Notes under the pieces: generated by a model
Databases searched by the model: none
Seen by the model: only the letters and a program-made list of their open reading frames with translations
What the model was told of the DNA's origin: nothing
NCBI RefSeq assembly: GCF_900141855.1
Contig: NZ_FQYU01000014.1
Coordinates: 1 to 54,434 of the forward strand
Reading direction: 5' to 3'
Length of the DNA: 54,434 bases
From: Pseudozobellia thermophila
GTDB taxonomy: Bacteria > Bacteroidota > Bacteroidia > Flavobacteriales > Flavobacteriaceae
In this document: positions 17,586 to 25,969 of the stretch, piece after piece
How positions within the stretch are numbered: the first letter of the stretch is position 1
Layout: each line of letters starts with the position of its first letter
Position numbers and translations under genes: made by a program

Positions 17586-18398
17586 TCAGGGGGCCAGGCT
17601 TTTTAGTTCCCTTATTAGATTTTCCATAAAAAGCGACCTTTTGTCTTCAGGCAAGAGGTCTATCGATAGATAGGGGTTAAGGTCTTCCAACTCGAGCAGC
17701 AATAGGCTGTTATCGGCCAACCTGCAGGCGTCTACCCGGGTTATGCCCCTTTCGATAGCGTTCCATTCGATAAATTGCCCGGCAAATGACAGGTCCGACG
17801 GGGTGGGCTCATAGGGGGCCAATTCCCACCTCTTGGTCTTGTCGGGGGCGTACAGCGCATATTGAAACGTATCGTTCAGATAGAAAAAGGAAACTTCGTA
17901 TTCAAAATCGAGAAAAGGCTGTATGAGCTTTCCCCTCGGGTCTATTTGCGCTAATTCGTCCTTGTTCAAGAGTTCCATGCCGATCGAATCCGCCCCATTC
18001 TTTATTTTGATGATGTATTTCTTCGGATGGCCCAATGCTTCGATCTTCGATAGGTCTTCAATGGTGGGGATTACCGGAAAACCCAGTTCGTATAGTTCCA
18101 ACAGGTATTGTTTTCCCTTAATGTCCGCTTTTCCGTCAAAGGAATTGAAGGTCGTTATCTTGCTCTCGTCGATTGTTTTGAGGAATTCTTGAAAGTAGTT
18201 CAGGTAGTTCAATACCGGCCCTGTATTTCTAAAAACGATCAAATCCGCACAGTCGATATATGAAATGGCCTGCCGTGGATTTCCGATCAGCACATTGAAA
18301 TGTACCTGTAGTTTTGATGTTATATAGAGGTCTTCTTCGTAATATTTTCGACCTCTTGCCTTATAGGATAAGTCCGTTAAATAGAGAAGTGTTCGCAT
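17586..18398 (-). CDS. uncharacterised ATP-grasp-like protein
   Basis: The 270-residue cytosolic protein is not assigned to a named enzyme. Its layout is that of an ATP-grasp enzyme of the glutathione synthetase/RimK kind. The N-terminal part has a Rossmann-like half (YIDCADLIVFRNTGP). A central stretch, YIIKIKNGADSIGMELL, resembles the ATP-binding K-x-K-xx-G-S loop. The C-terminal segment TRVDACRLADNSLLLLELED followed by LNPYLSID matches the R-D...E-x-E-x-N-P metal and ATP ligands of the fold. Such enzymes join a carboxylate to an amine or thiol through an acyl phosphate. It sits between the aldolase gene (163 bases upstream) and the DeoR gene. A ligase in an amino-sugar operon is unusual and the substrate cannot be guessed. 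Confidence 0.6.
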   Translation of the reverse strand: MRTLLYLTDLSYKARGRKYYEEDLYITSKLQVHFNVLIGNPRQAISYIDCADLIVFRNTGPVLNYLNYFQEFLKTIDESKITTFNSFDGKADIKGKQYLLELYELGFPVIPTIEDLSKIEALGHPKKYIIKIKNGADSIGMELLNKDELAQIDPRGKLIQPFLDFEYEVSFFYLNDTFQYALYAPDKTKRWELAPYEPTPSDLSFAGQFIEWNAIERGITRVDACRLADNSLLLLELEDLNPYLSIDLLPEDKRSLFMENLIRELKSLAP

Positions 18399-18561
18399 TT
18401 TTTCAATGGGGTAATGATTGTTGTCTGCAGTGAACCTGCAAAATAACTTGTTTTATGTTTGTTTCCTTGCTTAAATTAATCTGTGTGGGACGGCGAAAAG
18501 GGAGGGGAAAAGGCCTTCTTGGTTTGTTAAATGATGGTGGCCGTTCTTTGGTTTCCGTAGA

Positions 18562-19383
18562 TCAAGCGGGATGGATCGCCCGGAGTTTTTCCTTGATCAG
18601 CTCGGTTATTTTTTCGGTTGCCACGGGAAAGATCTTTCTCAGGTCGATTTCATCGCTCTTGGCCATTTCGCGCTTAAGCGTGCCCATAAAGATGTTCTTG
18701 ATCTCCGTGGCCAGGTTAATTTTTCCCACGCCCAGTGAAATGGCCTTGGCCAAACATTCGTTCGATAGGCCCGAGCTTCCGTGGAGCACTAGGGTGGCCG
18801 AAGTGTTTTGGGCAATGGCCGAAAGTAGTTTAAAATCAAGGTTCGGCTTTTCCTTGTAAAAGCCATGGGCGGTTCCGATGGCAACGGCAAGGGCGTCGAC
18901 CCCTGTTTCCTCAACAAAGCGTTTGGCCTGGTCGGGACTGGTAAACCCGACCTTGTCCTTTGCCTGTCCGAGTTTGGCAATGTAGCCCAGCTCGGCCTCT
19001 ACATGCGCGCCGTATTTTTCTGCGTACTTGACCACCTCCGAGGTAAGTTGAACGTTTTCTTCGAAAGGAAGGTCGCTTCCGTCGATCATAACCGAATCGA
19101 AACCGGCGTCCAAACAGGTTAGTACAATTTCCTTTGAGCCGCCATGGTCTAAATGCAGCCATCCCTCCACGCCGAATTGTTCCAGCCCGGTCCGGGCAAG
19201 TTGGGTGGCCGTCTTTAGCCCCATATATTCGATAGAGCTTTGTGTGAGTTGCAGGATGATGGGTTCATTCAGTTCGGCAGCGGCCTTTAGGGTGCCGTGG
19301 AGTGTTTCCATGTTGTAAAAGTTGGTGGCCAGTATCCCCCGTTTTAGGGCGGTGTAGGATTTTAATTTTTCTTTGATTTGCAT
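18562..19383 (-). CDS. class II ketose-bisphosphate aldolase (tagatose/fructose-1,6-bisphosphate type)
   Basis: This 273-residue zinc aldolase cleaves a ketose 1,6-bisphosphate to DHAP and glyceraldehyde-3-P. The Zn and catalytic motifs are WLHLDHGGS (His-x-Asp-His), AHVEAELGYI (Glu ligand region), AIGTAHGFY (His ligand), LVLHGSSGL (His ligand) and KINLATEIKN (phosphate-binding). The ATG at 19,383 is used; upstream in-frame codons overlap the kinase gene and read as its shadow. Only 7 bases separate it from the kinase stop. With the PfkB kinase and AgaS it completes the tagatose-6-P pathway, so a KbaY/GatY-like tagatose-bisphosphate role is favoured over fructose. No separate GatZ/KbaZ-type subunit is seen. 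Confidence 0.87.
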   Translation of the reverse strand: MQIKEKLKSYTALKRGILATNFYNMETLHGTLKAAAELNEPIILQLTQSSIEYMGLKTATQLARTGLEQFGVEGWLHLDHGGSKEIVLTCLDAGFDSVMIDGSDLPFEENVQLTSEVVKYAEKYGAHVEAELGYIAKLGQAKDKVGFTSPDQAKRFVEETGVDALAVAIGTAHGFYKEKPNLDFKLLSAIAQNTSATLVLHGSSGLSNECLAKAISLGVGKINLATEIKNIFMGTLKREMAKSDEIDLRKIFPVATEKITELIKEKLRAIHPA

Positions 19384-19390
19384 ACTGTCG

Positions 19391-20338
19391 TTATGTTTTG
19401 AAATTAAATAGGGATTTGACTTTTTGCCGTACGCCTTCCAAACTTTCGAAAGCCCCGGTTCCCCCGACCGAAGAGGTGTTAAGGGCGCCCATAAGGTTGC
19501 CGTATTCAAGGCATTCCCTTGGTTCGGCCCCGCTGAGAAACTTTTTGATGAAGGCCGCATTGAACGAATCGCCGGCACCGATCGAGTCTACGTATTCGGG
19601 GTTTTTGTAGGCAGGGCAACGGATCGTCTTGCCGTCCGCATAGCCCATGCTGCCCTCTTCGCCCAGTTTGATCGCAATCCAATTGCCGTGGGCCTTTAAT
19701 TGGTCTAGGCCGGTTTCTATGTCGGGACTTTGGGTCAGTGCCAATAATTCTTTTTTGTTGGGAAGGAAAACATCGACCAGGGGAAGGCACTCGCGGTAGT
19801 TGAAATCCCACTTTTCCTCGGGGTCCCATTGTATGTCCAAAGACGTGGTAAGCCCCTTGTCCTTGGCTCTTTTTAAAATTGTCCCGATGTCCTTGCGAAG
19901 TCCTTTTTGTAAAAAAATGCTGGAAATATGCAGGTGGTCGAAGGATCCTAGTTCCTTCCAGGGAATGGCCTCCATTGTCAGGAACTCCATAGTGCCGCAA
20001 TACGAAATATTGGCTCTTTCGATACCGTAGTTCATTACAATGGTCGCACCCGTCTTATGGTCTTTCCATTTTGAGATGTATTGGGTGTCGACGCCTTTTG
20101 ACCGTAGCTCGTCGATCAGGAACTTTCCGAAGGAGTCGTCTCCCGTAATTCCACAAAAGGAGGTCGCTGTGCCCAATACCGATGAATTTGCGGCCATGAT
20201 CGCAGAGGAGCTTCCCAGGGAAATGGTCATGCTTTCCGCTATTTTTTCTTTTTCGAGTTCGGGAAACCCTTGTATTCCGTTAAGTATAATATCTACGTTT
20301 AGCTCCCCAACAACCAATAGTCTTTTTGTGTGTTTCAC
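19391..20338 (-). CDS. PfkB family sugar(-phosphate) kinase, likely tagatose-6-phosphate kinase
   Basis: This 315-residue ribokinase-fold enzyme begins RLLVVGELNVDIILNGI (family N-terminus). It has the PfkB pattern ITGDDSFGKFLIDELRSKGVD, and the C-terminal ATP/catalytic signature VDSIGAGDSFNAAFIK with the catalytic Asp in GAGD. The start is a GTG (codon at 20,336-20,338) with no better ATG. It is followed at once by the bisphosphate aldolase. By context the substrate is tagatose-6-P, made by AgaS from galactosamine-6-P. A fructose-6-P, hexosamine or 2-keto sugar substrate cannot be excluded, and if it phosphorylated free hexosamine it would fill the missing kinase step. Confidence 0.82.
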   Translation of the reverse strand: MKHTKRLLVVGELNVDIILNGIQGFPELEKEKIAESMTISLGSSSAIMAANSSVLGTATSFCGITGDDSFGKFLIDELRSKGVDTQYISKWKDHKTGATIVMNYGIERANISYCGTMEFLTMEAIPWKELGSFDHLHISSIFLQKGLRKDIGTILKRAKDKGLTTSLDIQWDPEEKWDFNYRECLPLVDVFLPNKKELLALTQSPDIETGLDQLKAHGNWIAIKLGEEGSMGYADGKTIRCPAYKNPEYVDSIGAGDSFNAAFIKKFLSGAEPRECLEYGNLMGALNTSSVGGTGAFESLEGVRQKVKSLFNFKT

Positions 20339-20917
20339 GTCTTAATGTTTTGATAGTTATTTCATTACAAATTTCTAAATCTTTTTGACTGATTTGTGGT
20401 TTTTGGTTTTTGGGGAGTTGGTAATCCCTAAGACTATAGAATCAATACAAATAAAAGATAATTAAATGAAAGAAAAAAAATTTCATTAAGTTTTAGTATT
20501 TGATTAGGGTCTTGTTCTTTGTGCAGGGCTAAGATATCGGGGCGTGGGTCTCGTTGCCTAGGTCCGTGGTTCCTCTTTAATAGGGTGTTTTTAATTTTTT
20601 TTCTTTGATTTACAGTGTGTTGGTGAATGTGTGGATGGCTTGGAAGGGAGTGTCCGGGGTGGTGTTTTCTTGCTTGTTTCTGTTCTTGTGTGCTTCTATT
20701 TCTTTAATATTTTATTTCTTTTGCGAAACTTTTTGTTATTATTTCCTTGTGTTATTGAATATTTTCTATATTTTTATCGAAATATGTAACGTAAACACAA
20801 TTTAACATTTGCGTTTATATGGTGTATGATTAAAAATGTTCAGGGGTAGGGCTTGGACAAAAGCTCTTTTACGGGACTTGGAACTGAAAAATTTAAAAAT
20901 CAACTAAACCAAAATTT
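20339..20917. other. divergent intergenic region between kinase and susC
   Basis: This 579-base AT-rich region separates the minus-strand kinase-aldolase unit from the plus-strand susC operon and must hold both promoters. No gene is supported. It contains TTTCATTA boxes near 20,360 and 20,481 (see the separate entry). A long T-rich stretch with poor complexity covers 20,580-20,800. Confidence 0.55.
20459..20490. promoter_or_regulatory. inverted AATGAAA / TTTCATT boxes, AgaR-like operator candidate
   Basis: AATGAAA (20,465-20,471) and TTTCATT (20,481-20,487) form an inverted repeat around an A-run. On the minus strand the left arm reads CTTTCATTTAATTATC, close to the AgaR-like core with about three mismatches. 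It lies in the divergent kinase / susC region, suited to control both sides. A further TTTCATTACAAATTTC is at 20,360-20,375. Confidence 0.4.
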
Positions 20918-23900
20918 ATGATGAAAAAATTTGCTAGCTTAATTCTGATGTCAGTGTTCGCCGTTCTCGCGTTACACGCTCAAGAAAAGGATTTAACGGT
21001 AGCGGGAGTCGTTACCGATATGGACGGAGTCCCCTTGCCGGGTGTCAGTATCGTTGAGGTGGGTACGGTAAACGGTACCCAAACCGATTTTGACGGGAGC
21101 TATTCCATTGAGGTCGCCGTCGGTAGTGAACTGCGGTTTTCTTACCTGGGTATGAAAACCGAAACAAGGACCGTTCAATCTTCCAATGTACTTAATATTA
21201 AGATGCAGGAAGACCTCAACCAACTGAGTGAGGTTATTGTTACGGCCCTGGGTATTGAAAAAAGCAAAAAGGCCTTGGGGTATTCTGCCCAGGAGATTGA
21301 CGGTGATGCGTTTTCAGAGGCCAGGGAAACGAATATTGCAAGCTCCTTGGCCGGTAAGGTCGCCGGTGTACAGGTTAGCAACATAGCTACAGGTGCCGGC
21401 GGATCCTCTAGGGTGGTCATACGCGGAAACAGTTCGATTTCCGGTAATGATGCGCCGCTTTATGTGGTAGATGGAATTCCGATTGACAACCAAAACATCG
21501 ATCCTGCCGATTATGCCGCGGGAGGTGTCGATTACGGCGATGGTATTTCGGGGATCAACCCCGACGATGTTGAGTCGATGACCGTTCTTAAGGGGCCCAA
21601 TGCGGCCGCACTGTATGGCGCAAGGGCGGCAAACGGGGTAATTTTGATTACCACAAAAACAGGTGGCAGCAAAAAAAAGGGAATAGGTGTTACCTTTAAT
21701 TCTAACCTTACATCGGAAACGATTGCCACCATGCCCACCTATCAGAACCGGTTCGGAATTGGTTACGACCCTTCTTTTGGGGCCAGTGGCACTACCATTA
21801 TCGATGGTAAGGAGTACGAGGTGTTGGATCCCAACCAATGGCAAAGTTGGGGACCTGAGCTGAATGGACAGATTGTGGCGGACTGGGAAGATCCCACAAA
21901 GACCTTTGCCATGGTGCCGCAGCCTTCCGATAACATTAGAAATTTCTTTCAATCGGGTTTTACCGCTACCAATACGGTCTCCTTTTCCAGCGGGGATGAG
22001 AAGGCCAATATGCGGCTCTCCCTTTCGAACCTGGGCAATGAGGGTATAATTCCCGGTAGTACCTACGATAGGCAAACGATCAATTTTAGGGGTTTTGCCA
22101 ATGTTACCGACCGGTTTTCAATAGATGCCAAGGTAAATTATATCCATCATAAGGGGGTAAATAGACCGGGCCTTGCAGCGAGTTCTTCCAACGTGATGAG
22201 CGTACTCATCCAAATGCCAAGGCATATCGATTTAGACCGATTAAAGGACTATAAGGATGAAAACGGGGACCCATTCAATTTCACCACGGCTTTTGAAAAT
22301 CCGTACTGGACCATTAATGAACTGCAAAATGAAGATGAGCGGGACAGGGTGATCGGTTTTGTTTCCATGAACTACAAATTCAACGATTGGCTCAATGTCA
22401 GGGCCAGGACCGGTACCGATTTCTACACCGACGAACGATTCAGCCGTAGGGCGATAGGTAGTAGGAGTGCGAGAACGGGAAGGGTAAGCAACTATACCTG
22501 GCATGTTAAGGAGAACAATAGCGATATTTTGTTTACGGCCGAGGACGATCTGTCGGAAAACTGGTCGGGAAGCCTAAGTGTCGGGGCCAGTCGCCTGTAT
22601 TCCAAGACCGAGGTTACCGGGGCCTTGGGACAAAGTCTTAGGGTGCCCGAACTTTATCACATAACCAACGCCGAGCAAATAACCCCCCGGTACGACAAGG
22701 TAGAGCGCGAAATGCAGTCGGTCTATGCGGCGGGCCAATTGGCCTATAAGAACTACCTGTTCTTGGACCTGACCGCGCGAAACGATTGGTCTTCCGTGTT
22801 GGGCATTAACAATTATTCGTTTTTCTATCCTTCGGTATCGACAAGTTTTGTCTTTACCGATGCCCTGAAACTCAACTCAAATGTCTTTAGTTTCGGAAAA
22901 TTACGTGCGGGATATGCCGAAGTGGGAAACGACTCAAATCCCTACCTGACCACCCTGGGCTATGTGAGCAATACCCAGACCGTCAACGGCCAAGGGCAGG
23001 CGGCCATACAAACCCAAATTCCCAATCCCAATTTAAAGAACGAATTGACCCGATCCTATGAATTCGGTACGGACATGCGCTTTTTTAAGAATCGTGTCGG
23101 AATCGATTTTACCTATTACAATTCGTCGACCAAAAATCAAATACTGCCGGTAAATATTTCATCGGGTACCGGATTTAACAGGATGGTGATCAATGCCGGT
23201 GAGATTCAAAACGAGGGGGTCGAACTGCTCTTTAATGTAACGCCGATACAATTGAAAAATAGCTTTCAATGGGACCTGACCTTGAATTACGCCAAGAACA
23301 AGTCGAAGGTGGTTTCCTTGGCCGATGGCATCGAAACCCATATCATGTCGCAAGACCGTTGGGGTACGATCGAGGCCAGGCCGGGAGAGGACTTCGGAAA
23401 TATCGTAGGCTTCTACTATAAGCGAAATGAAAATGGCGAAAAACTCTTGGACGAATACGGAAGGTATCAAAGGGACGGAAACAATGTAAAAATACTGGGC
23501 AACATCCAACCCGATTGGATAGCGGGTATTACCAACCGCTTTTCCTATAAGGGCTTTACCTTAAGCACGCTCATTGATATTAAAATGGGCGGGGAGCTCT
23601 TGTCGGGAACAAAATACATTCAGGCCGCAAGGGGCACCGGACGATTTACAACCAAGGGCCTTCGTCAAAATGAGGACGGGGTTTGGGTCGGGGTTGCCGA
23701 TGGCGTTATGGAGAACGACTACTACGTCGACGATGGCAATGGCAACCAAGTGCTTCATCTGGCCGCTGGTGAACGGAGTGATATAGAGCTTGATAGGGTG
23801 AATTTATACGGTATGTGGACAAGGGCCGATATTATTGAGGAGTTTGTTTTGGATGCCAGTTATATATCGCTCAGGGAAATTAATTTGGGCTATAGTTTTT

Positions 23901-24106
23901 CCGAAAAATTGCTGGCCAAAACCCCCTTTACCTCGGCGCGGATATCCCTAGTGGGCAGAAACCTGCTGTACCTGCAAGAGCATATGGATGGTATTGGGGT
24001 AACCCCCGAGGCTGCATTTAGTTCCGAATCGGGTTCCCAGGGATCCGAATCCTATACCCTGCCTTCTACCCGAAGTGTGGGTGTGAACCTAAATGTCGCA
24101 TTTTAG
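20918..24106 (+). CDS. SusC-like TonB-dependent outer-membrane transporter
   Basis: The 1,062-residue protein has a signal peptide (LILMSVFAVLALHAQ). A carboxypeptidase-D-regulatory-like beta-sandwich covers about 25-105 (VAGVVTDMDGVPLPGVSI), with the SusC-type linker LNQLSEVIVTALGIEKSKKA. A plug domain runs to about 245 (NGVILITTKTGG). A 22-strand barrel ends in the usual aromatic C-terminus SVGVNLNVAF. It imports oligosaccharides across the outer membrane with its SusD lid lipoprotein, whose gene follows directly. It faces the kinase-aldolase operon. The substrate is probably a hexosamine-containing oligosaccharide, judging from the GH20, AgaS and GH88 genes downstream. Confidence 0.95.
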   Translation: MMKKFASLILMSVFAVLALHAQEKDLTVAGVVTDMDGVPLPGVSIVEVGTVNGTQTDFDGSYSIEVAVGSELRFSYLGMKTETRTVQSSNVLNIKMQEDLNQLSEVIVTALGIEKSKKALGYSAQEIDGDAFSEARETNIASSLAGKVAGVQVSNIATGAGGSSRVVIRGNSSISGNDAPLYVVDGIPIDNQNIDPADYAAGGVDYGDGISGINPDDVESMTVLKGPNAAALYGARAANGVILITTKTGGSKKKGIGVTFNSNLTSETIATMPTYQNRFGIGYDPSFGASGTTIIDGKEYEVLDPNQWQSWGPELNGQIVADWEDPTKTFAMVPQPSDNIRNFFQSGFTATNTVSFSSGDEKANMRLSLSNLGNEGIIPGSTYDRQTINFRGFANVTDRFSIDAKVNYIHHKGVNRPGLAASSSNVMSVLIQMPRHIDLDRLKDYKDENGDPFNFTTAFENPYWTINELQNEDERDRVIGFVSMNYKFNDWLNVRARTGTDFYTDERFSRRAIGSRSARTGRVSNYTWHVKENNSDILFTAEDDLSENWSGSLSVGASRLYSKTEVTGALGQSLRVPELYHITNAEQITPRYDKVEREMQSVYAAGQLAYKNYLFLDLTARNDWSSVLGINNYSFFYPSVSTSFVFTDALKLNSNVFSFGKLRAGYAEVGNDSNPYLTTLGYVSNTQTVNGQGQAAIQTQIPNPNLKNELTRSYEFGTDMRFFKNRVGIDFTYYNSSTKNQILPVNISSGTGFNRMVINAGEIQNEGVELLFNVTPIQLKNSFQWDLTLNYAKNKSKVVSLADGIETHIMSQDRWGTIEARPGEDFGNIVGFYYKRNENGEKLLDEYGRYQRDGNNVKILGNIQPDWIAGITNRFSYKGFTLSTLIDIKMGGELLSGTKYIQAARGTGRFTTKGLRQNEDGVWVGVADGVMENDYYVDDGNGNQVLHLAAGERSDIELDRVNLYGMWTRADIIEEFVLDASYISLREINLGYSFSEKLLAKTPFTSARISLVGRNLLYLQEHMDGIGVTPEAAFSSESGSQGSESYTLPSTRSVGVNLNVAF

Positions 24107-24143
24107 TATGAAAACAAATCGAAGATTAAAATTGGAAAGAACT

Positions 24144-25682
24144 ATGAAACCTTATAAAATATCTAAATACCTCTTGGCCTTGGTCGCGGCCGTTTCCTTG
24201 GTCTACGCCTGTACCGACGATTTTCAGGAACTCAATACGAACCCTGCCCTGCTCTCCGAAGAGCAGCTCGATGTGGGCCTATTGCTGACAAGGGTGCAGC
24301 AAGAAATGATCATTAACGGCTCCAACCCCATAGGAACCCTTGCCAATTATGCCGGCTATGCTTCTTCGGGCGGAAACAGGCCCTTCGATGGCGGCTTCTT
24401 TTCGGATGAATTTGCAAAGGGATACAGAAACCTTTTGAATATTTCCGAGATCATACGTTTGACCGATGGCGATGCCGAAATGCAGGGGCAAAATGCGATC
24501 GCCCGGGTAATGAGGGTCTATATTTTTCATCGTTTGACCGATCTCTATGGCGATATACCGTATTCAGAGGCCGTTAAGGCGTCATCGGAGGTTATTACCC
24601 AACCCATGTACGATACCCAGGAAAGTATATACGGATCGATGCTTGACGAGTTGAAGGAATTGTCTTCGGTGCTCTCCGAAACCCAGCAAGGAAGCTTTGG
24701 CGACTCGGATATGATGTACCAAAGCGATAATGAAAAATGGATGCGTTTTGCAAATTCCCTTAGGTTGAGAATAGCCCTTAGGGTGCGTTATGTCGATGAG
24801 GCCTTGGCGCGCGAACATATTTCCGAACTTGTCAATATGGACCTGATCGAAAGTAACGAAGAAAATGCATTTGTCCCTTCGAGCGATGATTTTGACAGCA
24901 ACCAGAACCCGGTTTACAATCGATTGATTTCCAATAGCGGTATCCTGCCCGAACATATGGGGCAAACGATCGTCGACCTGTTGAACGACCAAGACGATCC
25001 AAGGTTGACCATCTTGGTGACCCCGACCCCCAATTCGGTCATGGTGGCCGACAGTGTAGGGGACAGCAATTTGTTGGAATACCGGGGAAGGCCGCTTGGA
25101 CTTGAAGGATTGGAACGCGATGCCTACCCTACGAGCGACTTGTCGCAGATAGGCCTGTACTATCGCGAACCTGTAATCGAAATGCCGGTTCTGTATTACA
25201 GCGAAGTCTGTTTTGCCCTTGCCGAGGCCAAGCTTATGCTTGATCTGGGTAGTTTGGAAGCCGATGTATGGTATGAAAGGGGAGTTAGGGCCGATATGGA
25301 GCGATACGGAATAGACGAGGCGGAAATCGCAAGCTTCCTAAGTTCGAATTCCTTGGATGTGGTGGCTGACGAGGAAGCGAAATTGGAGATGATCATGAAC
25401 CAAAAGAACATTGCGTTGTTTCCCAATGAACTGGAGGCCTGGTCCGAATGGAGAAGAACGGGTTACCCCAAAATATTGATCGGCTCCATGGTGGGGGAAA
25501 CCGATGGGCAGATTCCTAGAAGAATCAACTACCCCGTCTCCGAGGCGAATGTAAACAGTGTCAATTATCAAGAGGTTTCGACAAGGATCGGTGGCGATTT
25601 GATGACCACCAAGGTGTGGTGGGATGCCAATCCCAACGTACCCTATGAGCATCCTGGTGAAATCCTGGTCCCCGAACCATAA
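24144..25682 (+). CDS. SusD/RagB-like outer-membrane glycan-binding lipoprotein
   Basis: This is the surface lid protein that works with SusC. The leader KISKYLLALVAAVSLVYACTDD ends in a lipobox (VYAC), after which FQELNTNPALL is the usual SusD opening. The ATG at 24,144 has GGAAAG about 6 bases upstream. In-frame ATGs at 24,093 and 24,108 would add a non-leader extension or overlap susC, so they are less likely. TPR-like alpha-helical content is seen in ARVMRVYIFHRLTDLYGDIPY, a conserved SusD stretch. The 512 residues and overall pattern fit the SusD_RagB_2 subgroup. A strong hairpin at 25,721-25,760 follows, so part of the transcription may end here. Confidence 0.92.
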   Translation: MKPYKISKYLLALVAAVSLVYACTDDFQELNTNPALLSEEQLDVGLLLTRVQQEMIINGSNPIGTLANYAGYASSGGNRPFDGGFFSDEFAKGYRNLLNISEIIRLTDGDAEMQGQNAIARVMRVYIFHRLTDLYGDIPYSEAVKASSEVITQPMYDTQESIYGSMLDELKELSSVLSETQQGSFGDSDMMYQSDNEKWMRFANSLRLRIALRVRYVDEALAREHISELVNMDLIESNEENAFVPSSDDFDSNQNPVYNRLISNSGILPEHMGQTIVDLLNDQDDPRLTILVTPTPNSVMVADSVGDSNLLEYRGRPLGLEGLERDAYPTSDLSQIGLYYREPVIEMPVLYYSEVCFALAEAKLMLDLGSLEADVWYERGVRADMERYGIDEAEIASFLSSNSLDVVADEEAKLEMIMNQKNIALFPNELEAWSEWRRTGYPKILIGSMVGETDGQIPRRINYPVSEANVNSVNYQEVSTRIGGDLMTTKVWWDANPNVPYEHPGEILVPEP

Positions 25683-25720
25683 TATAAAAGCAATTGTTGG
25701 AGTAAGTTGTTAGTTTAGCT

Positions 25721-25760
25721 GCCCTTCCCTTAAAAAGACAAAAAACTTTTGGGGAAGGGC
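25721..25760 (+). terminator. long hairpin after susD (attenuator or terminator)
   Basis: GCCCTTCCC (25,721-25,729) and GGGAAGGGC (25,752-25,760) are perfect 9-bp arms. An inner AAAAG / CTTTT pair extends the stem. There is no long T-tract after it, so it may partly terminate or stabilise the susCD mRNA. Such hairpins after susD are common in polysaccharide loci and set higher levels of susCD than of the enzymes. Confidence 0.55.
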
Positions 25761-25969
25761 TATTAACGAAATTGATCGCAAGGTGTCGACCTTAAGTCTT
25801 GGGTCTTCCGGTTTTTATGGAAAACGGTACCGGGATGCTAGGGCAAAGGGCTTGTTGTACGGGGGCAAACCGCGATTTAGATCATTTAAATGGTATCTTA
25901 GTAATGATGAATATGTATTATAGAAATTTATTTCAAATGTTGGAACGAAGCTTTCCCCAAAAACGGGAT

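Noticed and set aside
19384-19578. N-terminal extension of the aldolase reading frame
   Set aside because: These codons overlap the kinase gene in another frame and lack any family-like sequence; the ATG at 19,383 begins the aldolase fold directly.
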